Assembly (NCBI RefSeq): GCF_014696615.1
Contig: NZ_JACJQJ010000080.1
Coordinates: 1 to 37,581 of the forward strand
Origin: Nostoc linckia FACHB-104
GTDB lineage: Bacteria; Cyanobacteriota; Cyanobacteriia; Cyanobacteriales; Nostocaceae
Direction of reading: 5' to 3'
DNA length: 37,581 bases
A program made the translations under genes and the position numbers. The notes under the pieces are model-generated. The model did not search any database and was not told the DNA's origin. It was given only the letters and a program-made list of their open reading frames with translations. Shown piece after piece: positions 25,358 through 31,215 of this stretch (the first letter of the stretch is position 1; each line of letters opens with the position of its first letter).

Positions 25358-25561
25358 ATGGAAAGTCGCTCTTCTACAAATTTACCAGCAGATTCTAAGG
25401 CTTACAATGGCGTAGATCGTAATGCCTTTATCTTTGGTTGGAATCCCCAAGCTGAACTTTGGAACGGTCGTTTAGCAGCTATTGGATTTTTAGCTTATCT
25501 ACTTTGGGATTTAGCTGGCTACAGCGTTCTGCGTGATGTATTACACATCGTTGGCTATTAG
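25358..25561 (+). CDS. hli: high light-inducible protein (HLIP), copy 4
   Basis: 67 residues with the most diverged N-terminus (NLPADSKAYNGVD), WNPQ in place of WTPQ, and a C-terminal LHIVGY. The chlorophyll-binding motif is intact. The ATG at 25358, preceded by TTTTGGAGAAAAAA, is chosen over an in-frame TTG at 25346. A 15-bp stem terminator follows the stop closely, ending the array. Confidence 0.93.
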   Translation: MESRSSTNLPADSKAYNGVDRNAFIFGWNPQAELWNGRLAAIGFLAYLLWDLAGYSVLRDVLHIVGY

Positions 25562-25585
25562 ATTATAGCTAATTAGTACAGAATT

Positions 25586-25622
25586 AAAATTCCCAGCTTC
25601 TATAAAAGAAGCTGGGAATTTT
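25586..25622. terminator. bidirectional terminator after the hli array
   Basis: AAAATTCCCAGCTTC (25586-25600) and GAAGCTGGGAATTTT (25608-25622) make a perfect 15-bp stem with a 7-base loop. It sits between the convergent hli copy 4 and the membrane protein gene at 25651 and carries T-runs on both strands. Confidence 0.9.
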
Positions 25623-25650
25623 CTCATGTTAGAAATGATTTAGTTGTAAA

Positions 25651-26358
25651 TTAACGTCCGCCTAAAATTTCTGAGATTGCCGATACAATATCAAGATAGA
25701 AATTGCCACCTACTGCTCGAAATAATTCAAATTTAGAGCCAGGTGAACCAAAAAATGGTCTTAAAAACCAGCCTAATTGCACACCTACAAAGCCATATAA
25801 AAATAGCCAGGATCGTAAAATAGTAGTGCGAGTTTTTTTACCAACATCATCTTGTTGAGAAAGCAATTGCATTCCTTCATAGAGGAATTTCACCCCAAAT
25901 ATACCTGTGATCCCAAAAATTAACACATTTAACAGTTTAAAAAATTGGTAAGAACCAGGCGCAGTGATCATAAAAAATAGCGTCACTGGTGCCAAGCTGA
26001 ATAAAAGCACACTAATTACAGATACAGCTGTGAGCAAGACAACAAAATGCTGTTGCAGAGTGCTACGGGAACCAAATAAAACATTAAAAAAGAATAGAGT
26101 TGGGAAACAAATAATTAGCGTTAGCAAATAGAAAGCTGGGAGTTTGATAGCACCAGATAATGCTTGTCCCCAACTATGGGATGCACCGATAATTGCACCG
26201 TAGATAGCAAAACAGATGGAACTAGAAACAAAGAGAGCGCTGATTTTACTTTGTAACCTGACTCCTTGGCTAATTTCTTCTAAAAAACCCTGGCGATCGC
26301 GTAGTAAACTGATGAGAATGTTAAACTGTTTATTTTTGTAAGAAGGCTTATCAAGCAT
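25651..26358 (-). CDS. multi-span membrane protein, paralogue A, unknown function
   Basis: A 235-residue integral membrane protein with about five or six hydrophobic segments (roughly 41-60, 71-90, 101-123, 131-155 and 184-200). A cytosolic start carries LLRDRQGFLEEISQGVRL and a C-terminal signature RPFFGSPGSKFELFR is followed by a short amphipathic tail. It is clearly paralogous to the next gene upstream (26453-27157), sharing the same N-terminal, central and RPFFG motifs. I cannot assign a function. It is convergent with the hli array; the 94-bp gap to its paralogue allows co-transcription. Confidence 0.8.
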   Translation of the reverse strand: MLDKPSYKNKQFNILISLLRDRQGFLEEISQGVRLQSKISALFVSSSICFAIYGAIIGASHSWGQALSGAIKLPAFYLLTLIICFPTLFFFNVLFGSRSTLQQHFVVLLTAVSVISVLLFSLAPVTLFFMITAPGSYQFFKLLNVLIFGITGIFGVKFLYEGMQLLSQQDDVGKKTRTTILRSWLFLYGFVGVQLGWFLRPFFGSPGSKFELFRAVGGNFYLDIVSAISEILGGR

Positions 26359-26452
26359 AGTGGTCTAGTAAATTAATTAACGATTAATTAGAAATGGCAC
26401 CCTGCATAAAAAAGCTTGTCGATTACATCTGATTTTTATTGCTCAGATTGAG

Positions 26453-27157
26453 TTAACGTAATCCTAAGAGGTAGCCAATAGCTTGCAGCACACTTAGGTA
26501 AAAACTACCTTCTCTGTCTCTAAATAGTTGGAATATAGAACCAGGCGTACCAAAAAATGGTCTGAGAGTCCATCCCAGCTGGCTACCTACAAAAGCATAG
26601 AGAAACAACCAAGATAGGATAATTTTGCGGCGTGTATTGCTACCTTCATTGTCTTGTTCTAGCACTACACTTGTGGCTTGATATAGAGAGGAAATACCAA
26701 TAAATCCTGTAAAGCTAAATATCACCACATTCAGCAGGATTAAAAATTGATAGTTATTAGTAGTGATTAAGAAAAATAGTGTAATAGGTGCAAAGCTAAA
26801 TAATAACACGCTAGTTACTGAAACCGCTGTTAATACTAGTACAAAATGCTGCCCAAAAGTTCGCTTAGAACCAAAAATAATATTAGAAAAATAAAGTGTG
26901 GGCAAACAAATTATCAGTGTAATTAAATAGAGTGCTGGTAGTTTAACTGCAGAAGACAAAGCTTGCATCCAGCTATGATATGCGCCAATAATACCACCAT
27001 AAATAGCCAGAAATAGAGAACTGCAAACTAACAGCGAAATGATTTTACTTGGTAGTCTAACGCCTTGGGTAATTTCTTCTAAAAAAGCTTGGCGATCGCG
27101 CAGTAAGCCAATCAGGACTGTAAAATATTTTATCCCTGAAGATTGCCTTTCAATCAT
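26453..27157 (-). CDS. multi-span membrane protein, paralogue B, unknown function
   Basis: A 234-residue paralogue of the downstream gene. Shared blocks are LLRDRQAFLEEITQGVRLPSK, the AIYGGIIGAYHSW helix, LPALYLITLIICLPTLYF, and the C-terminal RPFFGTPGSIFQLFR. About six membrane spans and no signal peptide or catalytic motif are visible. The pair arose by tandem duplication and has since diverged considerably. Position near hli and cruP suggests, but does not show, a link to thylakoid or light-stress biology. Confidence 0.8.
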   Translation of the reverse strand: MIERQSSGIKYFTVLIGLLRDRQAFLEEITQGVRLPSKIISLLVCSSLFLAIYGGIIGAYHSWMQALSSAVKLPALYLITLIICLPTLYFSNIIFGSKRTFGQHFVLVLTAVSVTSVLLFSFAPITLFFLITTNNYQFLILLNVVIFSFTGFIGISSLYQATSVVLEQDNEGSNTRRKIILSWLFLYAFVGSQLGWTLRPFFGTPGSIFQLFRDREGSFYLSVLQAIGYLLGLR

Positions 27158-27267
27158 CTTAGCTCCTCACACAGATTTTTTATCCGAATACTATTAAATA
27201 TCGCCTCTTGTTTGGACTGTCCAGAGTCAAAAAGTTGTAGGAACAATTTTTGACCCTTGACATTTCT

Positions 27268-27291
27268 ACAGACGCGATTAATCGCGTCTGT
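27268..27291. repeat. 24-bp perfect palindrome
   Basis: ACAGACGCGATTAATCGCGT followed by CTGT reads the same on both strands. A decayed form occurs at 30634-30657. Palindromes of the GACGCGATTAATCGCGTC type are scattered in cyanobacterial intergenic DNA. It lies 54 bp past the cruP stop, so it could end or stabilise that transcript, but no T-run follows. Confidence 0.7.
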
Positions 27292-27344
27292 GTAACTCTT
27301 ATGAAAGATATTGATGATGCATCACAACTATAGTTTTTATTAAG

Positions 27345-28889
27345 TTACTCATCCACATAATCACTACCAGAACCGAACTGCCAAGCATCAATTAAACGAT
27401 GCCAATAATATTGTTGTTGGTTTGGTAAATACCTAACTAATGTTTCTAACATTGGACTTAGCCAAAATAAGGTGGTATAAATACTTAAATTTACATAATG
27501 CAATATCCAATCTAGTAAATTGATTAAACCTACTTGAGGAATTATTTTGGCAATTAATCCTGGATTTGCCAAACCTGTTTTTACAAGTGTTTGCGTTAAT
27601 GCAGGAAACTTTACTATATCTTGTAAAAATGGCTTGAGTACTTTAGTTCCTAACTTTTGCATTTCTTGAAAAACAACGGCAAGCAATTGGTTAATTTGCT
27701 CTGGTGAAATATTTTGATTTATACCCACACTCATGGCTTTTTGAAACAACCAAGTAACAGCTAAACTGGGCTGATAAGGTTGCAGTAAAGCTAACGCAGT
27801 TGTAGATAATTGTTCGGTTTGGAGTGCTTCTTGAATTCCAAATGTTAACCGCTTGAGGTGTCGTACCATTGCACCGAAACCACCAAAACTTAAAGGTGAT
27901 TGACTCCCACTACTATCTCCGACTGGCAAAATACGATTCCAAGGGGTTTTGAGGGGACTTTGGCGATAGGTAGGAAAGAAGCCAAACAGTGCCCGTTGAA
28001 ATTTTAAATTGCTTAATTCCACACCCTGATATTGTGGTAGAAGGCGTAAATATTCCTCAAATAAAGCTTCTAAACCTAAGCGCTGGGGGTGTGCATCCAT
28101 GTATGTAAACAAGTAGGTTGTTCTACCATCCTTCGCTGGGAAAGCTTCCCAAAAGTACTGACATTGATTTTGCAAGGATGTAAAAGATAACAACAAGTCC
28201 CCACTGTGATTTTCCGGAAATCCTTGGGCACAACTTCCCACCACTAAGCATAGTGCATCAGGCTTTTGCCCTTGGCGGGCTTGTTGAGCGATGGGAGAAA
28301 GGTGTCCCATTGCATCAATTAATAACCGTGTTTTGAATTGGTTGTTTACCATCACCCCATTGGGATGAACTACAGCCTCATTCAGCGGTGTGTTTTCCCA
28401 CAACGCACCACCAGCAGCCAAAAACCGCGTTTTCAATGTTTCTAAGAGATAGACGGGATCTATACCAATATTGAGAACATCTTCTACCCATACCTCTGTA
28501 CCGCCTTGAAAGCTAACACGGGCTGGGTTATATTCAGTGGCGATCGCTTCCTCTAATTCTGCATTGGTAAGTAGATTTAATTCCAAAAATACTTCTAACT
28601 CTTTGCGCGAAATATTCCATTCTTGTTCTCTACCACGGAGAATTCCCCGTTCAATCAACCCAACCTTGAGTCCCTTTACTGCTAAGGCGCAACCGATTAA
28701 AATTCCCAAGGTTCCACCGCAGACAATTACATCCCAGTCCACATAGTCTAATAGTTGAGGGTTTTCTTTCACTACCATCGGTATTGGTGCTCGATCAGCC
28801 CTCAGTGATGCTAAAGTGCGATCGGCACGACGTAAACCTTCCATGACATTGCCTGGGAGTTGGGAGAGAATATCTTCGGTGATGCTCAT
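27345..28889 (-). CDS. cruP: CruP: FAD-dependent lycopene cyclase paralogue
   Basis: A 514-residue flavoprotein of the CruA/CruP group. The FAD-binding start is DVIVCGGTLGILIG at 53-66 with Glu80 at the end of the second strand. The family segments GREQEWNISRKEL, QGGTEVWVEDVLNIGIDP, LLIDAMGHLSP, CQYFWEAFPAKDGRTTYLFTY-type and GDSSGSQSPLSFGGFG follow, the last being the C-terminal FAD-binding stretch. These match plant and cyanobacterial CruP more than CruA. In plants CruP limits singlet-oxygen-derived beta-carotene epoxide rather than acting as a main cyclase, so a photoprotective role is likely. The start is uncertain: the ribosome site is weak, and Met16 is an alternative. Confidence 0.88.
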   Translation of the reverse strand: MSITEDILSQLPGNVMEGLRRADRTLASLRADRAPIPMVVKENPQLLDYVDWDVIVCGGTLGILIGCALAVKGLKVGLIERGILRGREQEWNISRKELEVFLELNLLTNAELEEAIATEYNPARVSFQGGTEVWVEDVLNIGIDPVYLLETLKTRFLAAGGALWENTPLNEAVVHPNGVMVNNQFKTRLLIDAMGHLSPIAQQARQGQKPDALCLVVGSCAQGFPENHSGDLLLSFTSLQNQCQYFWEAFPAKDGRTTYLFTYMDAHPQRLGLEALFEEYLRLLPQYQGVELSNLKFQRALFGFFPTYRQSPLKTPWNRILPVGDSSGSQSPLSFGGFGAMVRHLKRLTFGIQEALQTEQLSTTALALLQPYQPSLAVTWLFQKAMSVGINQNISPEQINQLLAVVFQEMQKLGTKVLKPFLQDIVKFPALTQTLVKTGLANPGLIAKIIPQVGLINLLDWILHYVNLSIYTTLFWLSPMLETLVRYLPNQQQYYWHRLIDAWQFGSGSDYVDE

Positions 28890-28897
28890 ACCATTTT

Positions 28898-28925
28898 GGA
28901 TTTTAGATTTTGGATTTTAGATTGG
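28898..28925. repeat. 14-bp direct repeat upstream of cruP
   Basis: GGATTTTAGATTTT at 28898-28911 is followed directly by GGATTTTAGATTGG. It is a common type of short low-complexity repeat in Nostoc intergenic DNA and lies just before the cruP start. Confidence 0.6.
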
Positions 28926-28953
28926 GAATTACTGTCTCTGTCGGGATTGTGTT

Positions 28954-29081
28954 AGGGACTTCCAGAAATTAAATTATCCATTTTTTCGTAAGGAAGACCA
29001 TAACTATATTCTTCCTCCTCTGCTTCCTCTGCTTCCTCTGCTTGTCAAAGCGATTGATTATTTTTTTATTTGGAAGTCCCT
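28954..29081. mobile_element. MITE-like element 1 (128 bp)
   Basis: AGGGACTTCCA at 28954-28964 and its exact complement TGGAAGTCCCT at 29071-29081 form terminal inverted repeats around a short non-coding core. The core carries a CTTCCTCTG direct repeat (three copies near 29012-29042). There is no transposase, so it would be non-autonomous. No target duplication is obvious. It makes up part of the 453-bp gene-free stretch 28890-29342, in which nothing else beyond a HIP1 site near 29174 is seen. Confidence 0.6.
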
Positions 29082-29342
29082 GAATCCATCTGTCCCAATC
29101 ATGTTTTTGATTTGTATAATTATTGTGCTGACTAGGCTAGGAATTAGGCAATCGGCGCTGACTCTGCAAACAGGCGATCGCCTATAATAAGCAGCACTTC
29201 AGTAAAATTATGTAACTGTTATCTGCCGTAACTTAGTATATCTTTGTACTCTTTTTGGAAAGTATAGAGTATAACGTATCAGGAATGATACTAGCTAAGT
29301 ATTTTCCTGCATATAGTCAAAAAAATTAAACAGATAGAACGT

Positions 29343-29780
29343 ATGTTTAAACAAACTACCATACTTTCCGCAACGGCTGCGATCGCACTACTGTTTACAG
29401 GTTGTGGCGAGAGCAAGGTCGCTCAATGTAACAAAATAGTTAAGGTAGCAAATCAAGCAGTAACTATAGGTCAAGACTTTGGTAAAAATCCCAATAATGC
29501 CAAAACAGGTTCTAAAGCCTTAACTGAAGTCGCAGGTAAAATAGACGCAATTACTACAGAGATGAAGGCGCTGGAAATTAAGGATGAAAAGTTGCAAGGC
29601 TTTCAGCAGCGCTTTACCACCCTTTATCAGAGTACAAGTCAAGGTTTGAAGGATGAAGCCAAAGCTTTAGATAAAAAAGATTTAGCTGGTGCAAAACGTT
29701 CTTTGGTAACTCTGAAAAAGAATAGTACTGAGGAAAGTACTTTAGTAAAAGAAATAAATAGTTACTGTTCTGGTAAATAA
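29343..29780 (+). CDS. small lipoprotein, unknown function
   Basis: A 145-residue predicted lipoprotein: a short basic start, a hydrophobic stretch and the lipobox LFTGC with Cys21 as the lipid-attachment residue. The mature part is Lys-rich and helical, with two further cysteines (in QCNKI near 28 and NSYCSGK near 142) that could pair. No enzyme motif is seen. It is flanked by MITE-like elements on both sides and a terminator follows at 29977. The function is unknown. Confidence 0.8.
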   Translation: MFKQTTILSATAAIALLFTGCGESKVAQCNKIVKVANQAVTIGQDFGKNPNNAKTGSKALTEVAGKIDAITTEMKALEIKDEKLQGFQQRFTTLYQSTSQGLKDEAKALDKKDLAGAKRSLVTLKKNSTEESTLVKEINSYCSGK

Positions 29781-29785
29781 TTACA

Positions 29786-29911
29786 GGACTTACGCAAGTG
29801 CCATATTTTTACCGCAGTGGTTGTCAAGGGTCAAAAGTCCAAAGTCCAATTTTTGACTCTTGACTCTTGACTGCTACGCCCCGAAAATATTTGTGCCAGT
29901 TGCGTAAGTCC
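29786..29911. mobile_element. MITE-like element 2 (126 bp)
   Basis: GGACTTACGCAA (29786-29797) and TTGCGTAAGTCC (29900-29911) are perfect 12-bp terminal inverted repeats, extending imperfectly to about 25 bp. The core contains a 14-bp near-perfect hairpin (29823-29836 with 29851-29864) and heptamer repeats TGACTCT and AAAGTCC. GGACTTACGCA ends are typical of small repeated elements in Nostoc-like genomes. No transposase is present. Confidence 0.7.
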
Positions 29912-29976
29912 CGAATTAGTTTTGAGACTTAAGAGTCAAGGGTAAAGTGTCAAAAGTATATGTAAATTTTTGTAGG

Positions 29977-30003
29977 GGGAAAGGAAAAATCTTTTCCCTT
30001 TTT
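29977..30003 (+). terminator. terminator after lipoprotein gene and MITE
   Basis: GGGAAAGGA (29977-29985) pairs with TCTTTTCCC (29990-29998) with one G-T pair, a 4-base loop and a following run of T. It would stop transcripts from the lipoprotein gene before the next gene at 30108. Confidence 0.65.
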
Positions 30004-30107
30004 CTTTACCCTTTTTAATATAGTTATGTTGATTTCTGCTGACCTATTTATTGCATTCAAATTAGAATTGGTATAGTTGAGTTCTGCGCTACGAGGACAA
30101 CAAAAAA

Positions 30108-30590
30108 ATGGAACTCAAAGCAGTTGCAATGCAAATTCCTGAAGGCTGTAACCTCATATTGGGACAAAGCCACTTTATTAAAACAGTGGAAGACCTCTAT
30201 GAAATTATGGTCAATATATCTTCACAAGTAAAATTTGGGATTGCTTTTTGTGAAGCTTCCGGGCCATGTTTACTCAGAACTACAGGAAATGATCGCACTT
30301 TAGAAGACACAGCAATTAAAAATGCTCTCGCTATTGGTGCAGGCCATAGTTTTATAATTTTACTTAAAGAAGCTTATCCAATTAATTTCCTCAATGCCAT
30401 TAAGCAGTGTCCAGAAGTTTGCTCAATTTTCTGTGCAACAGCAAATCCAGTAGAGGTAATTGTAGCTGAAACCGAGCAAGGAAGAGGTATTCTCGGTGTA
30501 GTTGATGGATTTTCACCTAAAGGCTTAGAATCGCCTGAAGATGTCAAAGTACGTCAGGGATTTTTACGTCAAATTGGTTATAAGCTTTGA
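30108..30590 (+). CDS. adenosine-specific kinase family protein (DUF355)
   Basis: A 160-residue protein of the small archaeal/bacterial family annotated as adenosine-specific kinase (PAE2307-like). Typical segments are [22 protein letters not shown] near 41-62, [48 protein letters not shown] and the [15 protein letters not shown] ending. It is at family length with a good upstream GAGGAC site. The reaction is taken from the family name, which rests on a structure-led assignment; no independent evidence for kinase action is visible here. It appears to be a single gene. Confidence 0.85.
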   Translation: MELKAVAMQIPEGCNLILGQSHFIKTVEDLYEIMVNISSQVKFGIAFCEASGPCLLRTTGNDRTLEDTAIKNALAIGAGHSFIILLKEAYPINFLNAIKQCPEVCSIFCATANPVEVIVAETEQGRGILGVVDGFSPKGLESPEDVKVRQGFLRQIGYKL

Positions 30591-30633
30591 AGGTGGATGA
30601 GGGAAAATAACTAATAAATTTTGACCTTTGAGT

Positions 30634-30657
30634 ACAGACGCGATGAATCGCTTCTCT
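30634..30657. repeat. imperfect copy of the 24-bp palindrome
   Basis: ACAGACGCGATGAATCGCTT followed by CTCT corresponds to the perfect palindrome at 27268-27291 with a few changes. It sits between the genes at 30108 and 30737. Confidence 0.55.
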
Positions 30658-30736
30658 ACAATTCTTGGCTTTTTTACCTAAGCCAAACTCGCTTTTTTAT
30701 TGAAGAATTTTCGATAGTAAAAAATAAGGGGGGAAA

Positions 30737-31192
30737 ATGGCTATTAATTATCGAGAAAAAATTATTGCGTTGTGGACAGTATTTTTATTAGGAACAGTGT
30801 TTCACACCCAACTCGGTTTAATGCCTTTGTTCCACGGGTTATCAGTTGCTGAGTCACAAAAAGCCACAACCATGAATGAAATTTCGGTAATTATGTGGTT
30901 AATGTTGGGATTTTTTGTGATACCAATGTTGGCAATTATTGCGACTGCTTTTGCTGATTCTAAACGCTATAGAGTGATTCATTTTGGATTGACTATATTT
31001 TACAGCGTGATGAATTTACTGCATCTGATTCTTGACTTATTTGTAACACCAATTTTTTGGTATCAAATTGCTTTAATGGCAATTTTATTTGGTGTAGGTT
31101 TACTATTAAATGTTGTGGCTTACCAATGGCTGCGATCGCCCCATGAAAAGGGTAGACAATGGACAGAACCATTGACACAATCACATTTGTAA
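30737..31192 (+). CDS. four-span membrane protein, unknown function
   Basis: A 151-residue protein with four hydrophobic segments (about 8-28, 50-75, 82-103 and 108-132) and a charged, hydrophilic C-terminus. AAGGGGGG lies four bases before the ATG, a strong ribosome site. No recognised motif is present; two His residues (FHTQ near 22, FHGL near 33) lie in the first loop and one in the third span. Its stop lies 10 bp from the stop of the convergent GH65 fusion gene, with a hairpin covering the junction. Confidence 0.75.
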   Translation: MAINYREKIIALWTVFLLGTVFHTQLGLMPLFHGLSVAESQKATTMNEISVIMWLMLGFFVIPMLAIIATAFADSKRYRVIHFGLTIFYSVMNLLHLILDLFVTPIFWYQIALMAILFGVGLLLNVVAYQWLRSPHEKGRQWTEPLTQSHL

Positions 31193-31215
31193 TTCGTAAT
31201 TCCTAATTACGAATT
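31191..31215. terminator. hairpin spanning two convergent stop codons
   Basis: AATTCGTAATT (31191-31201) and AATTACGAATT (31205-31215) form a perfect 11-bp stem with a 3-base loop. The TAA of the plus-strand gene is in the left arm, and the minus-strand TAG (31203-31205) is in the loop. T-runs are poor, so it may shield 3' ends rather than act as a classical terminator. Confidence 0.6.

Noticed and set aside
27345-28889. cruA or another lycopene cyclase as the name for the flavoprotein
   Set aside because: The GREQEWNISRKEL and GGTEVWVEDVLNIGIDP blocks fit the CruP branch better, although a tree would be needed to settle it.
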